Source: Bedellia somnulentella (Eukaryota; Arthropoda; Insecta; Lepidoptera; Bedelliidae). From it: a DNA stretch of 64,000 nt. The notes under the pieces were generated by a model. It saw only the letters and a list, made by a program, of their open reading frames with translations, ran no database searches and was not told the DNA's origin. The stretch spans positions 10,106,001 to 10,170,000 of the forward strand of contig OY755174.1 in the NCBI GenBank assembly GCA_963576735.1, read 5' to 3'. Numbering within the stretch: position 1 is the first letter of the stretch; the number at the start of each line of letters is the position of its first letter. Made by a program: the position numbers and the translations under genes. This document shows, piece after piece, positions 23,626 to 35,273 of the stretch.

Positions 23626-24875
23626 TATGTAATATGGTATAGCACAACATACGCATATCAACATATGTAGCATATTTTAAAATAGCACTTACTCATTCTG
23701 AGTGAGGATCAAAGGGAATTTAAGTGTTCGCTTTGTGATGTGGTTGGACCTCATCACAAAAGATTTTTATCAACACACTTGCTTGTACAATGTCTTTTAA
23801 TACACTGACACTGATACAGGCATGCAGTTTATTACCAGATTCTGACTTATTCGTACTAGCCTAGTAGGAACGCGATGGTGGAGGTTAATTGAATTCAACT
23901 CCCTTGTCATAAAAAAACTAAAAAGGATTGGAAAGGATGTTTACAAATAAATGGAGTGGTCCGTACAGTGGTATCAATGAGTGCAACAAATTGTTTAACT
24001 GAAAATTAATTAAAGTTCAGTCAATTCAAATTATAAATTTAAACCATCTGTATCCTTCATTACTCTTTTTAATTTGATTAGAAACCTCTTTCGACTTACA
24101 AATAACATTATCTATTTGTACATAGAAGCCACTGCACATGTGGGAAATGCGCTTAAGTTAAGTGTTTAAGAAAACAGCTGTGATTTTCCTCTCATTTTCT
24201 ATTTTCTTCGGAAACAACGTTTCTGGACCATAAGTATGTTTATATTATAATAAGTCATTTACTTTCGTCACAAGTATGATGAAATAGTCGTTGTCAGACG
24301 TGACCAATGAGTCAGCCTTCGGTTCAGAATTAAAATCCAACTCAGCAGTTATGACTAACTTGCTCATTATGATTATTGAACCAGGTAAAGCCAATCACTC
24401 AACCAATATCTTGCCATTAGCGCATTAAAATGGCTAGAATATTACTATCTCAAATTCAAAACTGCATACCACAATAAAACAATATATCATATAATTATTT
24501 ATATTTAAATCAAACATTGTAAAGTTCAACTAACTAGGTAATGCTGTGCATGCTGTTTTGGTACTGCATCTGAGCAAAACATTATGTCTTTTGGAAATTA
24601 TAATATTATGATGTTGTACTGTGTGCATGCCTAATAAATAAATAAATAAGTATCTTGGTGTGTGGTAAAGATTTGTTCTATTCTAGTCTTAAACGCATTA
24701 AGGGACATATTTTTGTAGAAGAGCACCTTTAATCGCATTATTTTCTTTGCCGAACTTTTTTGACATAAATATTAATAATGTAACGTTAATTATAATTTCA
24801 TAATGATACTGTTTTTTTGGCATAGTGTGTGTTTATCAAAACAATCTGTTGTTCTATATTAAATCTAACTATTGA
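23626..24875. other. Non-coding stretch of left arm
   Basis: No exon, RNA gene or recognisable transposon seen. It is AT-rich, with small private indels relative to 27540-28750 (about 60 bp extra near 23920-23985). Confidence 0.55.
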
Positions 24876-24960
24876 CAAGAACTTCCAAAAGAGGCTGAGG
24901 AATTTATAATTCCTTAGGAATGGCTACCCCTTCTAGGGAAATATAGCCGTGAGTATATGT
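24876..24960 (+). repeat. Truncated SINE-4, left arm only, with TSD
   Basis: An 85-bp 5'-truncated SINE-4 between two copies of ATTGACAAGA. The right arm has the motif once, at about 27566-27576. This shows SINE-4 moves by retroposition and that the GTGAGTATATGTATG end is its 3' end. Confidence 0.8.
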
Positions 24961-25080
24961 ATTGACAAGATGCATACAAAGTTTGTTCGGATTGCTGATG
25001 CTAGTTTCCTGTGAAAATAGGTTTACGTGCGGCCGGGCTGTCGCTGCGTTTATTCAAGTTAAATTAAGACAAAAGTTTTT

Positions 25081-25466
25081 ACTAATAAATAAAGAATAAA
25101 TAAAGGAAAGAAAAAGAAAAATTTTCGACACAGGCGGGGATCGAACCCGCGACCTCGGGTGAACGCCCCACATGAGGTTTTCATGAACAAAAAGATTTAA
25201 ATTATGTGATAGCTAGGCGTTTTCAACATTTGCATTCTATCTGAAAAGGTAGACAAGTGGCCTTTCGAATTAGTAATAATTCGGAGGTAGGAAACGCAAA
25301 CACTACTTAAACGTGTAAAAAAGAAATAAAGGATAGAGGAATTTCGCACTGGCAGCCAATTGACACGGTAGCTCAGTTGGCAGAGCGTCGGGGCGTTCAC
25401 CCGAGGTCGCGGGTTCGATCCCCGCCTGTGTGGAAAATTTTTCTTTTTCTTTCCTTTATTTATTCT
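25081..25466. repeat. SINE-1 inverted pair at the gap
   Basis: The minus-oriented copy (25081-25180) is cut after its anticodon arm and joined through CCCC to CCCACATGAGGTTTTCATG. The plus copy starts at 25363 (GACACGGTAGCTCAGTTGG) and runs into the N gap. The plus head can fold into a complete cloverleaf with GTT in the anticodon position but C at position 33. It is not counted as a tRNA gene. Confidence 0.7.
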
Positions 25467-25666
25467 NNNNNNNNNNNNNNNNNNNNNNNNNNNNNNNNNN
25501 NNNNNNNNNNNNNNNNNNNNNNNNNNNNNNNNNNNNNNNNNNNNNNNNNNNNNNNNNNNNNNNNNNNNNNNNNNNNNNNNNNNNNNNNNNNNNNNNNNNN
25601 NNNNNNNNNNNNNNNNNNNNNNNNNNNNNNNNNNNNNNNNNNNNNNNNNNNNNNNNNNNNNNNNNN
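25467..25666. other. Assembly gap, 200 N
   Basis: There are exactly 200 consecutive N. A round fixed size indicates a scaffolding gap of unknown true length, not sequenced bases. It lies within the tail of a SINE-1 copy at the inner end of the left arm, as expected where a contig ended in a repeat. Any reading frame across it is meaningless. Confidence 0.98.
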
Positions 25667-25804
25667 CAAATCTAATTAATATAAATTAAAATTATTTAAA
25701 AATATAGCATATACAGAATTACATCATTTGTTTAAAATATTTATCATTTAACATTTAACTACATTTAATTTATTTTTAGTGTTATAATTTATTCTTATTT
25801 ATTC

Positions 25805-25932
25805 ATTTATGTGAGACACCCATTTTTGGGCGTAGGCCTCCTCCAACCCCTTCCATTTGTCTCTCTGCTTGGCTGTGCGGGTCCACGTAGCGCCAGCCAA
25901 CTGCACGATGTCGTCCGCCCATCTAGTATCTA
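25805..25932 (-). pseudogene. RTE-type LINE C-terminus
   Basis: The minus strand reads RWADDIVQLAGATWTRTAKQ, RDKWKGLEEAYAQKW, VSHINE and a stop. RWADDIV..AG..W...A..R..W..LEEAY.Q.W is the familiar last segment of RTE-like endonuclease-reverse transcriptases of Lepidoptera. Only this tail is present. Confidence 0.85.
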
Positions 25933-26134
25933 GTAGGTATTTATAGCCATGAGTATATGTATGCATGTATGTTGGCTTAGAATAGCAATAGCATGTTTCG
26001 TATTTATCATTGGGTCAAATCACGATTTAGTGCTACTTCATCATTTCTTCAACTGTAGTCTAAAGAGTTTGCTTTTGTTTAAACTTTTTTTGTGATTCCT
26101 AACCATAGTTTAGTTCACACATTTTTGTTAACAG

Positions 26135-26338
26135 ATCATCCTGGAAGAATCCGGAACATTTCGTGCAGAGGCAATCTTGTCTCAACTCCTTCGCAACCTC
26201 CTTCGGTTACATGCCTCTCATGCGGTCGGTGCTACGCTTGGATCCCATACTCTTCAAAGACCCCGTTTCCACCTTGAGAAAGAAGTATCGCAAAATGGAA
26301 TTGATACCAGCTTAGACTATGTAAGTGATTATTCATAA
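26135..26338 (+). CDS. Orphan coding exon of an unrecognised gene
   Basis: It is preceded by the polypyrimidine acceptor TTTTTGTTAACAG (AG at 26133-26134) and open from 26135: [20 protein letters not shown], ending [12 protein letters not shown] near-perfect donor (TAT then GTAAGTG) stands at 26320/26321. If unspliced, the frame runs VSDYS to a stop at 26336-26338, and AATAAA at about 26970 could serve a 3' UTR. No ATG starts it, so upstream exons are needed, but the sequence to the left is the gap and the inverted arm. I do not recognise the protein. It occurs once in the window. Confidence 0.5.
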   Translation: MILEESGTFRAEAILSQLLRNLLRLHASHAVGATLGSHTLQRPRFHLEKEVSQNGIDTSLDYVSDYS

Positions 26339-27454
26339 GTAAATGTAGTAAATCCCGTGAGGAATAAAATTTGTGTAAACTACAGAGTTTCTGTATTTCA
26401 ACCGACTTCACCAATAGTCATTTGTTTATTGGCTTTGAACAAACCTAAGATCTAAATATAATTGTTGTCAATCAGATAAATAGTAAGGTTTTTCAATAGG
26501 CCAATAACTTGTGAATGGCGTGGATGTCGGAATTGTATATGTATAACGTTTATAAATACCATTGACTACCTATTAAGTCATGTACGCATTCTTTGTTTTT
26601 TTGACAATAATAATATAGCAAAACTTATAGTAAGTTACTATTAGGGAAAACAATGTCGTAACTAAACTTAAGTCTTCAATAGTCTAACAAAAAATTGAAT
26701 TAAATACTTTTTAAATGTGGCTATTCAAACTTCCTGGATAAACAGACTTTAAGAAACTGTACTCATATAGTTCTTCGATCTCAACCTACTGTACTGATGG
26801 GTATATTTCCAAAGTTAATAAAGTGTACGTAAGTTTGTGAAAATTTATTTAGAAACATTTAATAGATTAGATAGATAATAGTACCGTTATCATGTAAATA
26901 TAGTTAAGAATTTCCTTACGTTGTATTATTATGTTAGTTGTTATCTAGTAGTAAAGTTTTATACTATCAAAAATAAAATGCATTTATTTATTTCTAAATC
27001 TTGTTTCATTTTTGTATTATTTCATGTTTCTATTTATTTAATATTCAATAATAAGTTTATTAAAAACAATATTATTCAGTAAATAAATATAGTCGCACTA
27101 CTACAGCTAAAATCTTTTTAAACAGCTGCTTATAGCTTTTAAGAATTTACGATTCACAGGCACCTTTCGAATTTGTTGAGAGAAGAGACGGTTTTGCGAA
27201 TAAAATTAATATAATTTTATTCAATAAATAGTTTTTTCGAAATTTGTATTTTATACTTATAAATAATTTATACAAAAACATTAATGGGTCTTACTAGCAT
27301 AAAAACTGTTCTGGGTGTATCCGAACCGTTAAAAAAAATGATAAATGATATATATAAATGATATGTACAACCTCGAAGCAAGTCTACAGCGCATTGTCTC
27401 TAATTAACTCGCAATTGGGTAAAGTGCTGACTGTTACTTAACAAACACGGAACC
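26339..27454. other. Single-copy AT-rich stretch in the centre
   Basis: No repeat or coding feature seen except the possible 3' UTR signal near 26970. It forms, with the exon before it, the only part of the window not found twice. Confidence 0.55.
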
Positions 27455-27539
27455 AAAACTTTTGTCTTAATTTAACTTGAATAAACGCAGCGACAGCCCG
27501 GCCGCACGAAAACCTATTTTCACAGGAAACTAGTATCAG

Positions 27540-30500
27540 CAATCCGAACAAACTTTGTATGCATCTTGTCAATAGTTAGATTTAATATAGAACAACAGAT
27601 TGTTTTGATAAATGCACACTATGCCAAAAATTATAATTAACGTTATATTATTAATATTTATCACAAAAAAGTTCGGCAAAGAAAATAATGCGATTAAAGG
27701 TGCTCTTCTACAAAAATATGTCCCTTAATGCGTTTAAGACTAGAATAGAACAAATCTTTACCACACACCAAGATACTTATTTATTTATTTATTAGGCATG
27801 CACACAGTACAACATCATAATATTATAATTTCCAAAAGACATAATGTTTTGCTCAGATGCAGTACCAAAACAGCACGCACAGCATTACCTAGTTAGTTGA
27901 ACTTTACAATGTTTGATAAAAATATAAATAATTATATGATATATTGTTTTATTGTGGTATGCAGTTTTGAATTTGAGATAGTAATATTCTAGCCATTTTA
28001 ATGCGCTAATGGCAAGATATTGGTTGAGTAATTGGCTTTACCTGGTTCAATAATCATAATGAGCAAGTTATTCATAACTGCTGAGTTGGATTTTAATCCT
28101 GAACCGAAGGCTGACTCATTGGTCACGTCTGACAACGACTATTTCATCATACTTGTGACGAAAGTAAATGACTTATTATAATATAAACATACTTATGGTC
28201 CAGAAACGTTGTTTCCGAAGAAAATAGAAAATGAGAGGAAAATCACAGCTGTTTTCTTAAACACTTAACTTAAGCGCATTTCCCACATGTGCAGTGGCTT
28301 CTATGTACAAATAGATAATGTTATTTGTAAGTCGAAAGAGGTTTGTAATCAAATTAAAAAGAGTAAGGAAGGATACAGATGGTTTAAATTTATAATTTGA
28401 ATTGACTGATATTTAATTAATTTTCAGTTAAACAATTTGTTGCACTCATTTTTAGATTTTTTACGACAAGGAAGTTGAATTCAATTAACCTCCACCATCG
28501 CGTTCCTACTAGGCTAGAACGAATAAGTCAGAATCTGGTAATTAACTGCATGTCTGTATCAGTGTCAGTGTATTAAAAGACATTGTACAAGCAAGTGTGT
28601 TGATAAAAATCTTTTGTGATGAGGTCCAACCACATCACAAAGCGAACACTTAAATTCCCTTTGATCCTCACTCAGAATGAGTAAGTGCTATTTTAAAATA
28701 TGCTACATATGTTGATATGCGTATGTTGTGCTATACCATATTACATATAATAACATAAACGTTCACGCCGTTTATTTCCGAAGGGATTGGCAGAGTTACC
28801 AATACTTATGAACAACGTGATAGCGCCACCTAGTGTCCAAGGGTAGGTACCCACGTTTTGCTTAGACAGTGTACTCACGTGATAGGGGGCAAGCCTATCG
28901 CCGTTTTGTACGAATACACTGTTTCATGGCTAAGTACAACTCGGCCATGTGGGTTTCCTCACGATGTTTTCCCTCTACCATATTCTATAAGTATATACGT
29001 TTCTTCAAAATAGTGTAATTAAATAATAAAAGTTTACTATACTGAAATAAAATAATCAATCAATTGTATCCGCTTGTAAAAGGAATACAATAAGTATTAT
29101 ATATGGTGAGAAAGAGGTTAACAATTGTTGCCTATTACGAAGTACCGATACATTCACAAGTCACGAAATCTATAGAACAAACGTTCTCGCTTGTGATTCG
29201 ATGTCTCTGTGTCCTTTTTCTCAGAATATTAGCAAATTTAAAATCATGAATCCTAAATTTAGAATTGCTGATTCATTATGGCATTTCATAGCCATATTAA
29301 TTTTATAAGTTATTAGAATATTATATTTATTATGATGAGTTATGTAATACTGGCTTAGAATAAATCTAACCGATATCGTGTATGAGGCGAGGAAAGGCAT
29401 TTTAGTGATTTTCCGTCGCGATTATAGCCAAAGAAACATCACCAACAATCGTTTATTTATTTTACTATGTAACCCATAGGAAACCTCCAAAAATAGCTGT
29501 GGAATTCCTAATTCCGAAGCTCTGGTTACCCCATTTTGAGATATATAACCGTGAATGTTGGTTAGTAGGTAGATTTTATCACACTGGTTATAGTATGTAT
29601 GTCTAATGGATATTTACAGATTATATTTGTGCAGAAACAATGTTACGTTGTTGTTACAATAGATTGTGCTTGTGATTGTTGTACAGATTTTGATATTTAT
29701 CATGCATGGGTGTTGCAAGTTAGAGTCCGTTTGAATCGTACAAGTCCATTTGTTTCATTTCTCTAATAAATTATAAAAAAATATAATTATAATTAATAGA
29801 ATATAATAAAATCTAGTAAATTGCAACTCACGAGAAAAGACACTTTGTCTCTCCTCGAGTCATATGTGTAGTTGATTTTTCTGGTGAGGAAACCAACATA
29901 GTTGTACTCAGCCATGTTACACAGTGTATAAGCATGAAACTGCGACAGGCCTGCTGCCTATCACGTAGATTCTACTGTCCAAGCCAAACGAGGATACTCT
30001 GAACACTAGGTGATAAAAATGACCCAAATCCAAATCATCCTTAATTTGCTGTAAATTATCGGTTCAGTATAGCATTGCTATGTCATTCTTAATGTCTCCA
30101 GTAGAAATGGAAAAGGAGTGTGCCTTTTTAAGTGATTATTAGTCGATATGTTTCGAAATTTAACACTAACTATACTTTACTTAACCATCTCTTTCCCGCC
30201 GTACTTCCAAAAGTGGCTAAGGCGTTAGGGTATTCCTAAGTTTAGCCTAGATCCAGTTTAAAGATTCATTTACTTTGGACAGTTTTCACAAAATTTATAT
30301 AATTGATGATTATACAACCCTTATTTTTTGATACATTTTCAGTATTTACTACTAACTTCTAAACGTGTCACATTTGAGACATGGTTTAACATGCAAAGAT
30401 TTGTCTGTATTTAAACTAAGAAATCTCAATATCTATTTCTCTCTTTTTAGAAAACACAAAACTCAAACGTTCACCTGGAATAACCCTGAAGGGGTGGCAG

Positions 30501-31345
30501 AGGTACTAATACTTCTACATAACGTGACATTATTGGTCACCTGGTGTTCAGAGCACCCACATTTTGCTCAGACAGTGTACTCACCTGGGGGACAGGCCTA
30601 TCGCCATTTTGCATGCAAACGTTATGACATGAATACGCACAACTAAGCCATGTAGATTTCTTCACCATGATTTCCCTCACCGTTAACAACCTTGATACAT
30701 AAACCACACTGAGCCCGACTCGGGATTTGAACCCACACCTCTATGATAGGTGGGTGTTCTATCCACTAAGCAATCATGGAGTAAGATAACATTTGATACA
30801 GGATATTTGATATAGTATGTAATAGTTAAACTACACACATTTCGGTAGTTATAAACTGGATTTAATTTCAACGAAGTTTTCACTAATGAAACGATGATAT
30901 TAGGTGGAAAATAAACACAAATATCAACATTTAGTTTATTTAGGATAATTAATGAAAATGCAGCGATTTGAATTTCATTGCCTTTAATAAATGTAATGAT
31001 ACAACGTGCGCACCTTTCAGTGGCGTATCAACCCTAATCGAATAAAAGTAGTACCATAATAGAACAGAGAATATAATACTATACTATAATTATCATTAAC
31101 TTTGTTGGAATTTTGGAGGAATTTATAATTCCTTGGCTCTGGCTACCCCTTCTAGGGAATTATAGCCGTGAGTATATGTGTATGTGTATGTAACTTTGTT
31201 GCTAAAATAATGAAAGCGCAACAAACAGTATTTTTTCGTCAATTCTGTGTAATTTAAGTGTTGCATTTTTGGGGCCACTCTTTCGTTATCATTGTCTCGG
31301 TTATGGTTGTCTTGTCTTGGAAGTTGAGAAACATATCTTAAAGTG
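27540..31345. repeat. Right-arm SINE-2/SINE-4 region
   Basis: Mirror of 21030-25000. SINE-2 copies lie at 28755-28985 (minus), 29855-30030 (plus) and 30465-30785 (minus); SINE-4 copies lie at 29345-29560 and 31110-31195 (plus). No host exon was recognised. Confidence 0.65.
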
Positions 31346-31557
31346 ATTTAAGGCTGGTTTTATAGTGCCGCTTTCGCCAGCGCGGTTGATACGCGTCGCG
31401 GGTGACGAGCTTTGAGTGCCTTAGATCGTTACATAGTAAAATAAACCGCGCGGATGGCCCGCGCTGACGGTATTTCGGCCGCGCCTTTCAACCGCGCGCG
31501 GGCAAGGAGCTACAGTGTCCAGTGTGCGTTACACAGTCACGCCGATCGGACGCGCGC

Positions 31558-34179
31558 ATGTGTACTGTCGCCGCCAAAATGAATCAGAATTACATCGATA
31601 CGGGACGGTTGATCGAGGAAGTTCGCTGTCGACCATTGCTATGGGATTCATCGGATGAATTTTATAAAAACAAAGATGCAAAAAATAAAGCTTGGGAAGA
31701 AGTTGGGGAAGCACTCTTTGGAGAAAATTATATAAAGAAAGACATAGGTATGTTTGTATTATTTTTATTAATTAATCTTATATTCGTATAAAAGTCGTTA
31801 CTTAATATTAACGTAGATTCAAATCAATTAAATAGGTACAGTACCCGCCACGAGACTTTGTGTTTGTGAAGTTAGCGACAAGTGGCTACGCAATAAATCA
31901 AAACAGGTACGAAAGACGCAAGGTGTGCGAGCCGGCAAGGCGCGAGCGTCTTTGCTCTCGCTTTCGTCTATGCGTGCGTCTCGCTCATTTCGTTCACATG
32001 TACAGACTTGATTGCGCAGCTAACTTTACAAACACAAAGTCTCGTGGCGCGTATTGTACATTCCGATTCAAACTTGATGGCGGCTCGGAACATCACGCGA
32101 GTCGATGCGCAGTACACAATATTAGGTATCAGCGGGGAGCGATTCAACTACTAACCTGCGCGTACCTGCACTAGTGGCTAATATCCGAGTCGCCATAAAG
32201 TTTGAATCGAACTGTATTAGAATATATGTCTGTCTTGCCACGACACGCTACCAGCGGGCGATATAAAATAATCAGCAAATACCTCGCGTAGTGTGTTTCC
32301 TGTTCTAGAAACTAGCTGAATATCCATGTCAATTAAACCAGTAATGCTTAGTGAATCATTTTCATTGTAGCCGTCTCGCACTCTGATAAAATTGTGTAAT
32401 ACGCAACAAGCTTGAACTATAGTTTTTGCATTGGAGAAGCTGGCATTCATTGGTGTGTGAAACACTCTAAATTTGTTTGATAATATCCCAAATGTACACT
32501 CTATGTACCTCCTGGCACGACTTAGACGGTAGTTGAATATCTTTTGTTTGTAGGTCATATCGTTTCGAAGATAAGGTTTCATGACATAGTTTGATATACC
32601 AAATGCTCCATCACCAACTATTACATGAGGTGCTACTATATTAGATCCTTGCAAGTACTTTGGAGCCGGTAATCCTAAATTATTTCTTGTGAAGTACATA
32701 ATAAATTAAAATTTACTTAATTAAAAACTCAGGCAAATATGTGACACGCCTAACCACTTATACTGTTTTTTATTCATACCCTACTTTCTACTAATTCTAC
32801 AAATATTATAAGTGTGGAAGTTTATTTGTAGCTCAATTACGATATCACCACTGCAGGGTTAGCCAAGTGGCAAGCGTTTTACATTTTGCGAGCGTTTCGA
32901 ACGCTCGCAAAATGTATGGAAATAATTGTCGAACGATATCCCACGTAGTCGTATCAAATTATCCTATATAATGTACATATACCTATATACTGAGGTTTCG
33001 TTCGACTGAAAATGACACTTGGCTACCAATACATAATTTGATACGACTAAGTCACGTGGGATATCGTTCTATTAATTATTTTCATACATTTTTGCGAGCG
33101 TTTCGATCACGTTTCGATTCAACGCTTGCCACTTGGCTAACCCTGCTGGACCTGTTTTGCTAATCGATACTGTTGAATGTGTGTTGATTTAAAAAAATTA
33201 AGGTATTGGTTAACTTTTTATTGTTTTTTTTTCAGATAAGCTCTTACGTCAACGATGGAAGTCTGCAAGAGACGGATATTTTAAAACTAAAGCGAATATG
33301 AAAAATACACCATCCGGCAGCGGTGCAAAAACAGTTAAAAAATATATTTATTTCGAAGAATTGAAGTTTCTTGATCGTACCACTGAAAACGTAGTTTCAG
33401 AATCCTTGAACAACATTGATGAATATTCAAGTTCATCAGAAACTCAAGCTCAAGTAACAATGAACGCAGATATTCCTGGCTCTTCTCAAAACAGTTTTAC
33501 TACGGTGGCTGACCAAGATAAACCGACATGGGCTCGCAAGAGAAAAAATACACGGCGGATACCAGAGAACTCCATGTTTGAGAGGCAGTTAGTAGATTTA
33601 TTGGACAAAAATATGCCAGACATAAGCTCTGACGATTTAGCATTTTTTAATTCTCTTGGTCCAATTCTAAAGTCGTTTAACAGTTATGAAAAACTTTTAT
33701 TTCGTTCGAAAGTGTTGCAAATTGCTATGGATCTTTCCGCGCCACATTCAGTGGGTACGACGTCGACATCAAATTTTGTAACGCCAGCTAATGAATCTAA
33801 TGAATATTCCAACATATTGTCGCCAGAAAATGTCTCAAATTCTACTATTATATCACCAATCTCTAATTCTAATGATACTACTACGCAACCAGGTTATCAA
33901 ACATCACATCAATATGCCAATATCATGTCACCAGAAAATGATTCTAATTCTTCTAATGTAATGTCTGCAACCGTCTCAATACAGCAGAGCTATCAATCAT
34001 CATATTTTTCAAACTTAACGTTACCAGCTAACGGATCTGTACCTAGTGAGAGCACGCAGCAAGACTATCAATCTGCAAATCAATATGAGTCTCATTCTAC
34101 AGTCATCAATTCTGTTCAGCAAAGCTGTGAAGAAATAAACCACTTTCCTACTACTGCATCAGAAAACGACAATTTCTAA
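31558..34179 (+). CDS. MADF/BESS accessory protein of Harbinger element
   Basis: Exon 1 is 31558-31747 and exon 2 is 33236-34179 (377 residues). The donor is ACATAG then GTATGT; the acceptor is TTTTTTTTTCAG. Joining restores the MADF domain at residues about 15-110: LIEEVRCRPLLWD, AWEEVGEALFGE, then across the junction LLRQRWKSARDGYFK and YIYFEELKFLD. A BESS-like motif follows (about 190-230, SSDDLAFFNSLGPILKSF), then an Asn/Ser/Gln-rich tail with imperfect SPEN repeats. MADF/Myb-like partners bind element ends and bring the transposase to DNA in Harbinger systems. A second ATG at 31579 is possible. The frame is intact, unlike the transposase. Confidence 0.8.
32217..32699 (-). pseudogene. Harbinger transposase C-terminal part
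   Basis: Reads NNLGLPAPKYLQGS, VGDGAFGISNYVMKPY, FNYRLSRARRYIECTFGILS and ACCVLHNFIR, the C-terminal half of the DDE_Tnp_4 nuclease including the catalytic Glu (RRYIE). The preceding roughly 100 residues with the first two acidic catalytic residues are not found between this and exon 1. The open frame could start at MYFTRNN, but no acceptor is obvious. Transposase activity would have to come from elsewhere. Confidence 0.85.
32854..33145. mobile_element. MITE nested in Harbinger
   Basis: A 292-bp element with inverted ends CAGGGTTAGCCAAGTGGCAA / TTGCCACTTGGCTAACCCTG flanked by CTG (32851-32853 and 33146-33148). Inside, ACATTTTGCGAGCGTTTCGA is followed by its own near-complement. It lies in the MADF intron, exactly where the missing middle of the antisense transposase would be expected. 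Confidence 0.75.
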
Positions 34180-34377
34180 TTTTGTTCAGCAAAGCTGTGG
34201 TGAAATATATTACATTTCAAATATTAACACCAGGAAACGACAATTTCTACTAAATTTCATTTCAACGAGGGTTACGGAGCGAGTACTTTTTCATTGTTTG
34301 TTTTTTTTTTATTTGTAAACACAATTTAATTAATAAAGTAATTACTTAAAAATAAAAAGTATTTTTATACAACTTAC

Positions 34378-34691
34378 CTTAAGGTAATCGCCAACTTTTC
34401 AACTGGTTCTATAGGGACTCGACGTAAACTTGATCGTTTTAAATTATGTTCTATCTTGCAGAGTAATTCATCAAATGATGTTGTAGACAGACGGAAATGT
34501 TTGAAGAATTTGTCACCATGTTCTCTTAAATCCGAAAACGATGTAGAGAATGCGCCTCTCAGAAACCTAGTGGCATTGTAAGGATGTACTTGTAGTCGTC
34601 GTTGTCGTTGCTTTTTTTTCCATAGGTAATATAATATAACAAATGCGAGAAGTCTCATTACGACTGTACGAGGCGGCAAACCGCGTAGCAC
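34378..34691 (-). pseudogene. Harbinger transposase N-terminal exon
   Basis: From ATG at 34691: VHPYNATRFLRGAFSTSFSD, KFFKHFRLSTTSFDELLCKI, then VPIEPVEKLAITLR, the conserved N-terminal region of Harbinger transposases. It ends in a consensus donor (TTAAG then GTAAGT). The remainder of the gene is on the far side of the MADF exon 2, with the middle missing. Confidence 0.85.
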
Positions 34692-34789
34692 TGAACTCGT
34701 TTTATAGTTTCGAGCGGGTCATCCGCGAGCTTGCGAGCCGCGCTTACCACCCGCGCGGACGGTAAGCGTGACTGTAAAACCAGCCTAAG

Positions 34790-35217
34790 TAATTTTAAAC
34801 TTATTCTTTGTTTGAAGCTGAGCTACTCCACAAAAAACTATTATCTTTTAACTCGATAAATGTAGAATCATTTCTTAAGTCATTGACTGTGGAAATGCTG
34901 ATATACTTTGATTCATGTCAATATTTAGGAATGATGCATCGGAAAGCATTAGGTGAAAATATATATGATATTTAATTATAAAAGCACGGTTTTACAAACG
35001 ATAACAATTTGTGGTCTTAAAGAGACCGCAGTTAGTGTTAAGACTCAACACTAAAAGCAGTCTCTTTCAGACAATATTTGGATGTACATTTATGTTGAGC
35101 TATAAAACTAAGTTTTGTAATAGTTTGATTTCCAATCGAAAATATTTTAAAAAAACTTAATCTGTTTCTATTTATAGATAATTTTAATAAGTTCCATAGG
35201 AATTGGACGAGAGCGGG
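34790..35217. other. Right-arm spacer with small palindromic MITE
   Basis: Mirror of 18435-18600 plus 20770-21020. Holds a compact inverted repeat, GTCTTAAAGAGACCGCAGTT...AAAAGCAGTCTCTTTCAGAC, at about 35017-35075. The left-arm version of this hairpin was the target of the Kolobok-like element. No gene. Confidence 0.6.
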
Positions 35218-35273
35218 TCAATAAGTCCGTGACTTTTAGAATAAAACACAGATTTTTTGATATAAAACTAATT

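Larger units (their letters stand above)
1..25080 (+). repeat. Left arm of giant inverted repeat
   Basis: Read as reverse complement, this segment matches about 27455-63252 from end to end in the same order: LINE, CR1-type tail, secreted-protein gene, SINE clusters, promoter-like block, mariner, SINE-2 pairs. Sampled stretches differ by roughly 2 percent by eye. The inner edge is at about 25080, where left-arm sequence gives way to a SINE-1 pair and then the N gap. The outer edge is not reached: position 1 still matches 63252, so the repeat probably continues beyond the window. It could be a genomic palindrome or a second haplotype placed in reverse. Confidence 0.95.
31352..34785. mobile_element. 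PIF/Harbinger transposon, right arm only
   Basis: A 3434-bp element with inverted ends GGCTGGTTTTATAGTGCCGC and, on the other side, GGCTGGTTTTACAGTCACGC. The 3-bp TSD TAA is at 31349-31351 and 34786-34788. The left arm at about 21020 has the uninterrupted ATTTAAGTAATT site (read on minus). It carries both genes typical of the superfamily: a DDE transposase (minus, internally deleted) and a DNA-binding accessory protein (plus, intact). A 292-bp MITE lies inside. Confidence 0.93.

Noticed and set aside
25363..25436. A tRNA gene (cloverleaf with GTT in the anticodon position)
   Set aside because: The same sequence recurs several times with different loops and a common non-tRNA tail, and position 33 is C instead of U. 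It is a SINE head.
25377..25679. Open frames running through the N run
   Set aside because: They consist of unknown bases.
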